Virus record (IMG/VR): IMGVR_UViG_3300040751_004835
Coordinates: 1-64,000 of that record
Reading direction: 5' to 3' (one strand)
DNA: 64,000 bases
From: a virus
Both the position numbers and the translations under genes were made by a program. A model generated the notes under the pieces. It did no database searches. It saw only the letters and a program-made list of their open reading frames with translations, and had not been told where the DNA came from. Within the stretch, counting starts at the first letter, position 1. Each line of letters begins with the position of its first letter. Positions 29,053 to 38,807 of this stretch are shown one piece after another.

Positions 29053-32000
29053 ATGGCTTCACCAAAATTATTTGATTACAATTCCTCTTTTGGACTTCTA
29101 AGAACAAACCCCAAATTAACGGGAAATGTAAAAGTTTCTTTGGATTCATCTGGTGGAGTTTGGCTAAACTCCTTTAATGCCAATCCAACGCTTAGTTCTG
29201 AGAGGTTTAAGAAGTTTCAAGTTACTGGAAAGGATTCTTATGCAACTGATATTTATAACTTTTTTGATAAGGGTGCTTTAGCTAATGATCTGATATTCCA
29301 AGTTGGTGAATTTACTGACGGGAGTTCCAAAGCCCAAGAGGACTTTGAATTTCAGTATGATTTTTTTTATGGAAGTGGAGCTTCTACCCTGATTGATAAA
29401 AATTATACTGAGAATTTCAGATATTTTCAGCCCCTTTGGTTGAGAAACGAGTTGCCTGAATTTTTTGTCATATTTAAAATACCAGAGCCATTAAGCTATC
29501 CATATACTACAAATGTAACTAGGATTAGGGAATCAATTAGTTATAAATTAATTCAAGATCCTGATTCAACGGAGACTTTTCAAATAGCATATGGTAAGGA
29601 CAACTCAGGTCTTGATATTTTATACAAGGCAAATCAAATCTTTGATGGAGTAAATCTTTACAGCACCTATCGTGTGGTTTCTGGTTCTGGAAAGGTCGTT
29701 GAAATGAACGAACTTAAGTTCCAAAATGATGTTGATGACGTCGAGGGATTTTTTAATTCTAAGATTCTACCCCATGCAAAAGTAATAGCAACATATGATT
29801 TAAGGTCTGAGACTAAGATTGGGCAGTACATCAGGGGTATTGTTAACAATAAAAATTACAAAAAATCCCCGATTGATTTCTCTTTCCAACAGAATACTTA
29901 CACATATTACAATGGAGTGAGCATTAAGGATGGTGTTTTTACAGAGAGGGGCGAGCTTCTATATGATTATTTGGTAAGCCCACAAGCATCTATCCAATCT
30001 GATTTTGAAAACTACGTTACTGACGGGTTTCAAAGAAATGGAGTTGTTTGTCCGAATGTGCTGAACATGGAATTTCTATTTAACGATCCAGATTCAGATT
30101 TATATACAATCAACAGATATTTTGGTTTTTATGTCTCCAAAAACGATCTTGGTGAGTTTTTCTTAAATGGCGATTATTTTTTCGATTTCAAGAATAGTCC
30201 AGACAATTTAAATTTACCAAAGCCGTCTAGAAATAATTTGGGGCATTATGAAGATAATAGACCAAATTTCCAAAGTAGCACTGGTGGAGTAAGATTGTAT
30301 TACGAGGGAGCCTCTGGGTGGATTCCCGGTTCGTATGATACCAATGTTAACGATCCACAGAAGCTTTATTACATCACAGATAAGAGCGACAATTTTTATT
30401 CTCTAAAAAGGTTTGAGAATTATAACAGAACTACTAAAACCTGGGAGAACAATACGCCAGGATATGCTACCTATGGTCCTTATGATAATGGTACCTTTGG
30501 AGTAACCGGAAATGTAAACCTTCCTACTGGATCCCTTGTAATAGGCAATAAGTCAATCAATCTACAGGCATTCACAGGATATGGTGATAAGATTGGGTCA
30601 ATCAAAGGGATTTTACCAGGTTCAAGGGGAAGAGCAAACATTGGAATTGAATTCTTAATAAACGAGCCATTAAACGGAGAGGTAGTCTTTAAGCTATTTT
30701 GGCCGAATGGAACAAGATCTGAATCCGCTGGAAGATATGATTTAATTAAAACTGGAGAATTTGGTGGAACCCTTGTAGGATGGAAAGCCGGATCATCTTA
30801 TAATATAGGGAACAATCATTATTTCAATGCAATTGACGGAAATACTAAACAGATAGCTTCTGCTTTTTGTGATTGCGTAAATTCAATAAGTGATGTGGTT
30901 TGGAATTCTGCTCCAAGCTCATCCACCTCGGTAATCAGAACCAAAGCTAGTGGTACAAAAGTTAATCGTGAGTATAGAGTTGTAATCTACGATGACTATG
31001 CAACATTTGAATCTGAATATGTTGGATTATGGAACAACACAAGCGGATATTCTACTGGTGATGTTGTTATGTCACAAAACAATTACTACAAAGCTAAAAT
31101 CAATATCTCGCCATCTACTCCAGGATCTCCTAATGCAGATCCAGCCATAGATACTACTAGCTGGGAAATTTATTCAACATTTTCTCAATCTGGGTTTGTT
31201 AAGATAGGCGGTGTTGATGCATCAACCCTCTCTGGTGCTGTATCATTTAGCGGCGGAACAGATTATGCACTTTCTAGAGTTTCTTTTGGATCCTCTGAGA
31301 AAGATAAGGTTGTTGTTGGTAATTATATTGAGGTCAAGAGTGGAACTGGTGTCACCGGTGGTGCATCAGCGATAGAAACCGTTACTCCGTATGTTGATGA
31401 TCCAATTTTTGATGTAAATGGAAAGGTAACTGGGTTTAATGGCTATGATGAATTACTTACCGCAAGTTTAAAAGACCAAAAGTCTGTTATTGATCTTGGT
31501 ACTAGCCAATCTTTTAATCTCTATGAAATGCCAAAGATTAAGACGGGAGTATTCTCTTTCTTTGATATCAAGGATTTTGATTTTGATTTTTGGTCTTCCT
31601 CCTACGGAGAAACCCCGACTCCCGAATTCCACCGATACTTTCAGTTGATATCCGAAGTAAATGGACAGATCAAATCTGGTGTTAAGTATATAGTCCAATC
31701 TGGAGAGATCTTAGTTGATAATGGAACTGGGAGTCAAAGGACCTTAACCACTGGTCAAGCTTTTATAGGAACTTCGGTAAGTTATTTCGAAGATATTGGC
31801 TTTAGTAATACTGGTGCTACCTCAATTGTTGTACCTGCAATATTTACACAATCTGGTTGGAAGGATGCTTCATCACTATATAAGGGGGTAAAAGCCGAGG
31901 AGAACCTCGATTCATTTGATGGATTTTTCGGAATTCAGTCGATTAACGAGACCCAAGCAATTTCTCAAGCTAACACCAAAGAATATATTTTTAATTACGG

Positions 32001-34575
32001 AAAGCTAGATACTGAATATGAGTACCTAGAGGAAAACTATACAGCTCCAAGAGCAAATAGATCTAAAATCGTTCCATTCATAAACAAGTGGGGCTATTTT
32101 GGAGGTACTGATGCAAGGGGTCATTCTTATAGATTAAATGCATCTCCTGCGTTTAGCCCAACTAACTTTTCTCCCAGCTTTGAAAAGGAAATTCCAGATC
32201 CAATGTATCTTACCCATGAATGGATGCTTTTGGAAGGAGTTCCTGAAGGATACCCTTCTGATGAAATAGAGGGGCAAAACAGCTATTTACCGAGCAAGAT
32301 AGACCTAAGCAAAATTAGGAGTGCAAATCCTGATGATGCTTTATATTTTTCTTCTTTCCTCACGGTTGAGCCAGCAGACTATTCTAGCCCTTATAATATT
32401 TCTGGAAACACAACAAAGGAGCTATTCACCCCATTTGTCTACAACAGGTCTACTGGATTTTATGATACTGTTTTTAGAGGGGCTAAGATATCGCTAAGAA
32501 GAAGGAGTACTGTTGCTAACCCTCAAAGTGCCCTTGAAAAATATGTTCCTAATTACAGAGGGTTTGAGGACTATAAATTTGCTTCAATCTTAAGGGTTGA
32601 AGTCGAGACAACCAATACCATTCAATCTCCTGTTAGTTATGAGATAATCGAAAACACCCAACAAAAGTGTGTTCTTTTTGTCTGTACAGTAGTTATCAAA
32701 GATTATCGAGCATTCCCTCTAGGATATACTGGTGGGACTGGTAGTAGTCCCTATTTAGATTATACACTGCTTTACAGTCTTAGTGATAAAAAGAGGGATT
32801 CTGGAGTAGGAACAACTGGGTCTACTGGAGCAACTGGATCTCCACTATATGAAATTGATGACATCAAACTTAGTGCTGCACTCGACTTGTCCATCTCTTC
32901 TAGTAGTTCAGTTACTGAATTTACTAATCCTGGTTTTATCTATACTATTCCAAATTCAGAATATGATACAGACTTAAGGGAAGAGATTAATACGATTTAT
33001 CCTGTTGGTGGAACTGGATCTCTATCCCCCACAGGTAAGGGAAGCTTCAGCGTTCCTGCTATTTCCTCAACTTACCCTTGGCCTATTGGAAGATCTAAAA
33101 ATTTAGCATCTTTTGGTCCAGTTGGTACTAATTATACATTTACAATACCTTTTGCATTTAGCTCTCCTGTTACTGTACCTGTTGGACCTAAAAGTGCTTA
33201 CCAAGGAAATCCAGTATTTCAGGTAGAGGGAGGTGAGAAATACTTTGATTTTATCATGAGGAGGATTTCTCTATCACAGATTTCTGATAGGGTAAATAAC
33301 GAAAGCCCCTTTATCAAATATCGAACATATTCTTGGGACGAAGAGACTCAAACTACCGAGGTACGAAATGATTACTTCCAATTCTATATGCAAAAGCCAA
33401 CTGCTCTTTTCCGAAGTAATGGGACATTCCCGGTAGCCGACTATTCAGGACCTCAGACTCTAGGTCAGAACCAACCTACCGGATATCAGATTAACGTGGG
33501 CTCAAATTATGCTGCAGACATTTTAAGATATGCTGGTAAATACGAGCCATTGTTCAAGAAGGTAATGAGGTATAAAAACGATAAAACGGATACCATTACC
33601 GGATTTACCTCAGCAGATTTGAGTTACCGTAATTGTACCTTTGCTCCAGAAAAATCTGAGTTTGGTAAGCTAAAAAATCTAAATTATAGTAAGGTTTCAC
33701 TGGGAAGAAACATTCTAGAGAAATCTGACAATTTACCCCTAGGTCCAGTTTATCCCCTAGTTGGTGAAACCCCTATTGCGAAAAAAGATTTTTCTGTATT
33801 TCTTTCTACTTGGGATCCTGGTTATTTCAATCTTTTCACATCTGCTACACAGAATTCGTCAGTTGCTGGTACTAGATCAATGAGGGAAAACAAGTCTTTC
33901 TTTGGATCTAAGATGATGCAAACCCCTTATACGATAACATCATATACATTTATCACTTTGGAGGTAAATAGGAATAGTGGAGAAACTGATATCCAGAAAA
34001 TTAACGCGGCAGCTACCAGGGCACTTCAGCAGATACAGAGTATTACCCCACAAACATCAAACACTGGTATAGGTCAGTTGGGAACAGTTCTTTCGAGTGT
34101 AGACTTACCAGCATTCGATGAAGGAATTTATCCAGATGTTGAGGTTTTCTGGCAAAAGGACACACAAACAAATAAGCTTTATGGGTCAATTAGGCTTGAT
34201 AGAATTTTAAGAAGATTCCTATTGAACTCTGGGATAAGCAAGGTATTCGTTGAAAATATAATTAGCGAATTTGGTGTTGGTGATCCTGAAAACATAAATG
34301 ACGATATCAAAACCTATATTGATAAAAACATAGTGCCTATCTATCAGGGGATAACCTTTGATCTCTTTGTTAAAAAGACCGGTACTGATTTAAGTGCTAC
34401 AGAGATACTACTCAGAGGTGATTTAGTAAGTCCAGATAGGATTAGATATTCGTATTATCAAGAACCAAACTATAAGCTTACAAAAAGAAATGCACTGTCA
34501 TACTCTTTTGAACTCCCAATGGAAAGCGGGAAAAACTACTCCACTACATTTACTTTCCAGATAGAAAAAATATAG
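29053..34575 (+). CDS. Giant virion protein with carbohydrate-binding-like module
   Basis: 1840 aa, the largest gene of the window. Around residues 656-700 is a CBM5/12 (chitin-binding type 3)-like motif: GLWNNTSGYSTGDVVMSQNN, YYKAKI and TTSWEIYS fit the W-x-Y-x-GD-x-V-x-YxA-x-W pattern of such modules. A collagen-like insert (GTTGSTGATGSP) lies near residue 1255. The N-terminal 350 residues are aromatic-rich alpha/beta, and the C-terminal 200 include VEVFWQKDTQTNKLYGSIRL and end in a beta-sandwich (SYSFELPMESGKNYSTTFTF). Its probable role is a tail-tip or side-fibre scaffold that binds host glycans. It is preceded by an AAATAAAGGA leader. Confidence 0.6.
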   Translation: MASPKLFDYNSSFGLLRTNPKLTGNVKVSLDSSGGVWLNSFNANPTLSSERFKKFQVTGKDSYATDIYNFFDKGALANDLIFQVGEFTDGSSKAQEDFEFQYDFFYGSGASTLIDKNYTENFRYFQPLWLRNELPEFFVIFKIPEPLSYPYTTNVTRIRESISYKLIQDPDSTETFQIAYGKDNSGLDILYKANQIFDGVNLYSTYRVVSGSGKVVEMNELKFQNDVDDVEGFFNSKILPHAKVIATYDLRSETKIGQYIRGIVNNKNYKKSPIDFSFQQNTYTYYNGVSIKDGVFTERGELLYDYLVSPQASIQSDFENYVTDGFQRNGVVCPNVLNMEFLFNDPDSDLYTINRYFGFYVSKNDLGEFFLNGDYFFDFKNSPDNLNLPKPSRNNLGHYEDNRPNFQSSTGGVRLYYEGASGWIPGSYDTNVNDPQKLYYITDKSDNFYSLKRFENYNRTTKTWENNTPGYATYGPYDNGTFGVTGNVNLPTGSLVIGNKSINLQAFTGYGDKIGSIKGILPGSRGRANIGIEFLINEPLNGEVVFKLFWPNGTRSESAGRYDLIKTGEFGGTLVGWKAGSSYNIGNNHYFNAIDGNTKQIASAFCDCVNSISDVVWNSAPSSSTSVIRTKASGTKVNREYRVVIYDDYATFESEYVGLWNNTSGYSTGDVVMSQNNYYKAKINISPSTPGSPNADPAIDTTSWEIYSTFSQSGFVKIGGVDASTLSGAVSFSGGTDYALSRVSFGSSEKDKVVVGNYIEVKSGTGVTGGASAIETVTPYVDDPIFDVNGKVTGFNGYDELLTASLKDQKSVIDLGTSQSFNLYEMPKIKTGVFSFFDIKDFDFDFWSSSYGETPTPEFHRYFQLISEVNGQIKSGVKYIVQSGEILVDNGTGSQRTLTTGQAFIGTSVSYFEDIGFSNTGATSIVVPAIFTQSGWKDASSLYKGVKAEENLDSFDGFFGIQSINETQAISQANTKEYIFNYGKLDTEYEYLEENYTAPRANRSKIVPFINKWGYFGGTDARGHSYRLNASPAFSPTNFSPSFEKEIPDPMYLTHEWMLLEGVPEGYPSDEIEGQNSYLPSKIDLSKIRSANPDDALYFSSFLTVEPADYSSPYNISGNTTKELFTPFVYNRSTGFYDTVFRGAKISLRRRSTVANPQSALEKYVPNYRGFEDYKFASILRVEVETTNTIQSPVSYEIIENTQQKCVLFVCTVVIKDYRAFPLGYTGGTGSSPYLDYTLLYSLSDKKRDSGVGTTGSTGATGSPLYEIDDIKLSAALDLSISSSSSVTEFTNPGFIYTIPNSEYDTDLREEINTIYPVGGTGSLSPTGKGSFSVPAISSTYPWPIGRSKNLASFGPVGTNYTFTIPFAFSSPVTVPVGPKSAYQGNPVFQVEGGEKYFDFIMRRISLSQISDRVNNESPFIKYRTYSWDEETQTTEVRNDYFQFYMQKPTALFRSNGTFPVADYSGPQTLGQNQPTGYQINVGSNYAADILRYAGKYEPLFKKVMRYKNDKTDTITGFTSADLSYRNCTFAPEKSEFGKLKNLNYSKVSLGRNILEKSDNLPLGPVYPLVGETPIAKKDFSVFLSTWDPGYFNLFTSATQNSSVAGTRSMRENKSFFGSKMMQTPYTITSYTFITLEVNRNSGETDIQKINAAATRALQQIQSITPQTSNTGIGQLGTVLSSVDLPAFDEGIYPDVEVFWQKDTQTNKLYGSIRLDRILRRFLLNSGISKVFVENIISEFGVGDPENINDDIKTYIDKNIVPIYQGITFDLFVKKTGTDLSATEILLRGDLVSPDRIRYSYYQEPNYKLTKRNALSYSFELPMESGKNYSTTFTFQIEKI

Positions 34576-34590
34576 GGATTAGAAGTTAAG

Positions 34591-34601
34591 GAATATATAA
34601 A
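34591..34601 (+). promoter_or_regulatory. Putative promoter variant GAATATATAAA
   Basis: It sits in a 44-bp gap and ends 18 nt before the collagen-like fibre start. It differs from the GATATATA box by one inserted A. Confidence 0.35.
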
Positions 34602-34619
34602 CAAAGATAAGAGAAGAAA

Positions 34620-36113
34620 ATGCCGAATCTGAACATAAAAGCTTTAAACGCCGGCGACAACCAGCAATCCATAAGGGAGAAAGTAAATTCTAACTTTGAT
34701 GCTATTGTAGCTTCTGGCGGTGGCCCTCAAGGACAACAGGGAGCCCAAGGAGAGCAAGGACCGATTGGACCTGCTGGTCCTAAGGGTGATCCTGGACAAG
34801 AAGGCTTAAGAGGTACTAAGTGGTTTGTTCAGGGAGCTGAGCCAACTGGGGGAGCTAGCGACCCAATAAGGGTTGGAGATTATTGGGTTCAGACTTTGGC
34901 TAACAACTCTATTTTTGAGTATACTAGTGCTGGCTGGGTTGATACTGGGCAAAACCTGAAAGCATCAGAGGTTTTTGAAGTAGTATCTGGAGTTTCTGGT
35001 CCAACTGGAAGTAAGGATGCTATTGTTATCAGCAGCCCCTTCCCTGAACTCAATACCCTTGTACTTAGCGATTCTGCTGCGGCAACTTCAACCATAAACC
35101 CGACTTATGCTAAGTTTCTGATTTCTTCAAACGGTAGCAACGACTATCCGATTATGGAGTTTTCTAAAACCAATGTAAGTGGAATTGGAACACCAGCAGA
35201 TTATAATAGACACCCACAGTTTAGATGGTTAGATCCCTCTGGTTCTAATTATGATCTATTATTCTCGGTTCCACAGGATGACCTTTCTATTACCTCAGGA
35301 GGAAGTATGCTTATACAGTCTACCTCATCAACACTGGATATATCTGGTAATGGTGGTCTGACCATGACTTCTGGTTCGAACATGAACGTGACCTCTACGG
35401 GTAATATGTCATTTTCGTCTGGGTCTTCACTAATGACTTTCTCATCTCAGAAATTTACACTTTCCAGTAGTTCATTAGCCCTCTCGGTTCCGTTGAATAT
35501 TACAGGAGTAACAAGTCAGTCCCCACTATTAAGCCTTCTTAGCTCTGGAAGTGGTGATACATTGAAAGTTCAATCTACATCCTCGTCTTCTTCTTACTAT
35601 CTTCTAAGGCTATTAAGTGCAAGCACAGAAAGATTTAGTGTTAGAAATGATGGTAAAGTAACATTCCAAAGACAAGTTAATGCTACTAATAATTCAAGCT
35701 CAACTGCATCATATAGTGCTAGTTTAAGTGGAACCCCTTGGGCATTTTGGTGTCATGGTCCTGCATCTGGTACCCAAAGTAGCGTTGTTAATGTTTATGA
35801 TTTTGGAGCTGGAAATAACATATATGCAAACTGGACAACTTCTTCGAACCGGGGTATACTTATCAATCATTCTAGTGGTTCCTCACTAACTTGGGAAAGC
35901 TGGCTTTCCAATAATGAATCAATCACCCTAAACTACTATGCAGTAAGCGGTAAGGAAATTGAGGGGATAGCATCCATGAACGGTGCACCACCTTCATCGG
36001 TAAGTGTTTTCTCAACATCTGCTTCTTATGTACAGGTTACTATAATGAAAGTTGGATCTACTGCGAAGTGTTATTGGTCTACATGTGCTGGAGAATGTGG
36101 AGTTTTATTCTAA
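34620..36113 (+). CDS. Tail fibre with collagen-like shaft (first paralogue)
   Basis: 497 aa. The N-terminal attachment module (SIREKVNSNFDAIVAS) is followed by Gly-X-Y triplets at about residues 35-65 (GPQGQQGAQGEQGPIGPAGP), a short Trp-rich link (GDYWVQTLANNS), then a Ser/Thr-rich beta shaft. The C-terminal ~120 residues form a distinct tip ending in CYWSTCAGECGVLF with three Cys. Collagen-like triplets in phages form triple helices in fibre shafts. The next gene is a paralogue, 8 nt downstream. Confidence 0.75.
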   Translation: MPNLNIKALNAGDNQQSIREKVNSNFDAIVASGGGPQGQQGAQGEQGPIGPAGPKGDPGQEGLRGTKWFVQGAEPTGGASDPIRVGDYWVQTLANNSIFEYTSAGWVDTGQNLKASEVFEVVSGVSGPTGSKDAIVISSPFPELNTLVLSDSAAATSTINPTYAKFLISSNGSNDYPIMEFSKTNVSGIGTPADYNRHPQFRWLDPSGSNYDLLFSVPQDDLSITSGGSMLIQSTSSTLDISGNGGLTMTSGSNMNVTSTGNMSFSSGSSLMTFSSQKFTLSSSSLALSVPLNITGVTSQSPLLSLLSSGSGDTLKVQSTSSSSSYYLLRLLSASTERFSVRNDGKVTFQRQVNATNNSSSTASYSASLSGTPWAFWCHGPASGTQSSVVNVYDFGAGNNIYANWTTSSNRGILINHSSGSSLTWESWLSNNESITLNYYAVSGKEIEGIASMNGAPPSSVSVFSTSASYVQVTIMKVGSTAKCYWSTCAGECGVLF

Positions 36114-36121
36114 TATAGGAG

Positions 36122-37705
36122 ATGGCAGATTTTAACACAAAATACATATTACCGGGAGATGACAAGGATACCATCATCAATAAGATAAATCACAACTTTT
36201 ATCAAGTATTTTTCAATGGTGTTGGTGAAAGGGGTCCTGTTGGCTACGTTGGTGCTACGGGTATTAGAGGTCAAGCTGGGAGAGATGGTGAAGCAGGTGC
36301 AACTGGCGAAAGAGCTGCTGATTGGTTTTTCTCCTCTACCGAACCAAGTGATTCTGAATCTCAAAATGGTGATATTTGGATTAACATAGGGGTTACTGGA
36401 GGCCAGCAGGTTTACGTTTATACCTCAGGATCTTGGGTCAATACTGGACAAACACTTCTTTCTTCCGGTGTATTCTCTACAATAACTGGTGTTTCCGGTC
36501 CTGGTAATTCCACTTCAAATAATGCCATTTACATTAATGGAAGTCAGGGAGATAAAACTTTTGTTTTATCAGATTCGGTTGGTGCAACATCGTCTATGAA
36601 CCCTAACCTTTCTAAGGTAATAGTTTCAACAGATACCTCTCAAACTTCTGATTTTCCTATAGTTGGTTTTGCAAAGACTTTTTTAACTCAGACTCCTGGT
36701 GGAATAGTTTCTATGAAGTGGTCCCAAACAGGAAGCTCTTATGACCATAAATGGAACTTTCCCGGAGAAACTAGAATCCAAAGTGGACTTTCTTCCACTT
36801 ATTCTGCCACGGGAGGAACGATGACACTTTCGGCTCCGAATCAGAATTTGAATGTTTCCTCTAGATCGACTGCTAGCTTTACTGCAGCAACGGGAGGTAC
36901 TGGTACTTTTTCTTTTTCAACTCCTGGAATTTTTAGTTTTTCCTCTAGTTATGCAAACTTATCTGCTTCATCTTTTGATGTAACTATAAGTAATCCTGGC
37001 TCAACTGGATATATTGCTGCTACTGTTTCTCCATATACTCCTTTGGCGTCTTTGTCTGGCTCAGGAAATGGTGTAAACATCACTGCAGCATCAGAAACTT
37101 CAGACGAATTGCTTCAGGTATTAAGTACGACGGGTAAGGACTTTATTAAATCTGAAAGGACAAATAGATTTTCCATCGGTGGAGCTAATGGAGCTACTGG
37201 TGCATATAAGGTCAAAGGTATAACTAATACCACCCAAAATCTCTTATCTGATGGAGTAGACTACTATGTAAATTGTGGAAATCCAACAAACGATGTTTGT
37301 GTCATTACTCCAGGTCCACTTTATTCAGGTAGTCCAAGTGCTAACGGAAAAGCTAACCGTGTCCTGCTGAATGTTGGTAGCAATTTTTCTTGGGCAGCGG
37401 GACTTTTAAATTCTGGTGAAAGCAGAACCTTCGATTTCTTTATGAATTCTTCAACATTTTCCTTTGGTGGAATAAGAGTGGTTAAATCCGGAATACCTGG
37501 TGTGGGCAAAGAATATATTAACGACAATACAGCAGGTGAAGATGGGTGTCAGCACATACGTTTAACTTTTTTCCCAGTAACACTCACTGCAAAATTCCAC
37601 TACGAGGCTTTTTCAGACGATCACTACGAGTGTGGCTGGGAAACTTATACCATAGCGGTAACGACAGCTGGTGGAGGCGGAGGCGGAGGCTTTTTAGGTC
37701 TCTAA
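36122..37705 (+). CDS. Tail fibre with collagen-like shaft (second paralogue)
   Basis: 527 aa. It shares with the preceding fibre the N-terminal module (TIINKINHNFYQVFFNG), the Gly-X-Y segment (GERGPVGYVGATGIRGQAGR), and the SGSWVNTGQTL link. The C-terminal tip is unrelated-looking, includes HIRLTFFPVTLTAKFHYEAF, and ends in a run of seven Gly then FLGL. Conserved stalks with divergent tips fit alternative receptor-binding fibres. Confidence 0.75.
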   Translation: MADFNTKYILPGDDKDTIINKINHNFYQVFFNGVGERGPVGYVGATGIRGQAGRDGEAGATGERAADWFFSSTEPSDSESQNGDIWINIGVTGGQQVYVYTSGSWVNTGQTLLSSGVFSTITGVSGPGNSTSNNAIYINGSQGDKTFVLSDSVGATSSMNPNLSKVIVSTDTSQTSDFPIVGFAKTFLTQTPGGIVSMKWSQTGSSYDHKWNFPGETRIQSGLSSTYSATGGTMTLSAPNQNLNVSSRSTASFTAATGGTGTFSFSTPGIFSFSSSYANLSASSFDVTISNPGSTGYIAATVSPYTPLASLSGSGNGVNITAASETSDELLQVLSTTGKDFIKSERTNRFSIGGANGATGAYKVKGITNTTQNLLSDGVDYYVNCGNPTNDVCVITPGPLYSGSPSANGKANRVLLNVGSNFSWAAGLLNSGESRTFDFFMNSSTFSFGGIRVVKSGIPGVGKEYINDNTAGEDGCQHIRLTFFPVTLTAKFHYEAFSDDHYECGWETYTIAVTTAGGGGGGGFLGL

Positions 37706-37730
37706 TAAGAAATTTTGTGATACATAAACT

Positions 37731-37740
37731 TAGATAAATA
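37731..37740 (+). promoter_or_regulatory. Putative promoter variant TAGATAAATA
   Basis: It ends 7 nt before the small coiled-coil gene. The same decamer recurs at 57038-57047 before another small gene, and TTGATAAATA lies before 17204. The core resembles the T4 late box TATAAATA. Confidence 0.35.
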
Positions 37741-37747
37741 TACAGTA

Positions 37748-37984
37748 ATGGAACTTACAAAGAAAGAGAAAAATAAAGCCAATTCATTGAAGGACCAGTT
37801 TTCCTCGGTTAGAGGTGAAATTGAATCAGTACAGGCTGAGATGGATCTGCTAACTCAGAAAGCTGGTACATTGATCAAGGAACTTGAAAATTTGAGGGAC
37901 CAAGAAGCACAGTTTATAACTGGACTTAAGAACAAATATGGTGAGGGAACACTCGATCCATTCAAACTAATCTATATGAAATGA
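37748..37984 (+). CDS. Small coiled-coil protein
   Basis: 78 aa, almost wholly heptad-forming (SVRGEIESVQAEMDLLTQKA), basic at the N-terminus. No family recognised. Its stop overlaps the start of the spanin-like gene by 4 nt (ATGA), so the two are translationally coupled and it may belong to the lysis module. Confidence 0.6.
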   Translation: MELTKKEKNKANSLKDQFSSVRGEIESVQAEMDLLTQKAGTLIKELENLRDQEAQFITGLKNKYGEGTLDPFKLIYMK

Positions 37985-38796
37985 CACCAATTGTTGGTAA
38001 AATATGGTCTTTAATTAACAGCAAGGTTGGACCTATAGTTGCTATAGTTGTCCTAGCTTTTTTGCTTTTAAGGCAGTGCAACGTTTCTCAAAATGCCAAA
38101 AGGGAGGCTGAAAGAAATATGAACAACCTTCTGGCAGAGCAGGATAGCGTAAGAGAAGTTACCTCAAAGCTTGGAAACGTTCTTGCGGAAAAATCTGCTT
38201 TCCAATTAAAATACAATGAACTTTCAGAGGAGCAAGAGGATCTGATTAAACAACTAGAATTAGCTAAAAATAAAAAGCCTGGAGTTGTTATTGAGACCCA
38301 AGTGGTTTATAGAGACACAACAATTATAGTACCTGTTGAAAATGAGATTGGCGATAGTTCTTCGACTTTGAAGTTTGCTTACAATCCAACTTTGCCAGGA
38401 AATAATAGATTAATGGTCAATGGCAAATTACCTTATACTACAAGTGATACCTTAATAAATGGGTTAGAAAGAACCTTGATTAACCCCGGTGTAGTTAATC
38501 TTACCATTGAGCAAAAGATAGATTTGGTAACTGGTTTATATAGAGATCCGAAAACAGATAGGCTATTTGTAAGAGCTTCCACTACCTTCCCAGGCATTTC
38601 GTTTAATGATATAAATGCTTTGGATATGGTCGATGACCCAGGTACACGAAAAGCACTGAGGGGAGCAAGAAAACCTTTTGGTATCGGTGTTAATGTAGGT
38701 TATGGTATGCTCCTTACAATGGATGGGTATCAAGCAGGGCCTATCATAGGAGTTGGCTTGCACTACTCACCAAAATTCCTGCAGTTTGGTAAATAA
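37981..38796 (+). CDS. Spanin-like membrane-anchored coiled-coil protein
   Basis: 271 aa. An N-terminal transmembrane helix (VGPIVAIVVLAFLLL, about residues 17-31) is followed by a long coiled coil (about 35-100) facing the periplasm, a beta-rich domain, and a C-terminal Gly/aromatic beta hairpin (FGIGVNVGYGMLL, GPIIGVGLHYSP). This order, inner-membrane anchor, periplasmic rod and outer-membrane-like beta tail, resembles single-protein spanin candidates of Bacteroidota phages. It would join inner and outer membranes for lysis. No lipobox is clear, although a Cys follows the TM helix. Alternative: a generic periplasmic virion or envelope protein. Confidence 0.5.
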   Translation: MTPIVGKIWSLINSKVGPIVAIVVLAFLLLRQCNVSQNAKREAERNMNNLLAEQDSVREVTSKLGNVLAEKSAFQLKYNELSEEQEDLIKQLELAKNKKPGVVIETQVVYRDTTIIVPVENEIGDSSSTLKFAYNPTLPGNNRLMVNGKLPYTTSDTLINGLERTLINPGVVNLTIEQKIDLVTGLYRDPKTDRLFVRASTTFPGISFNDINALDMVDDPGTRKALRGARKPFGIGVNVGYGMLLTMDGYQAGPIIGVGLHYSPKFLQFGK

Positions 38797-38807
38797 AGAA
38801 AGATAAA

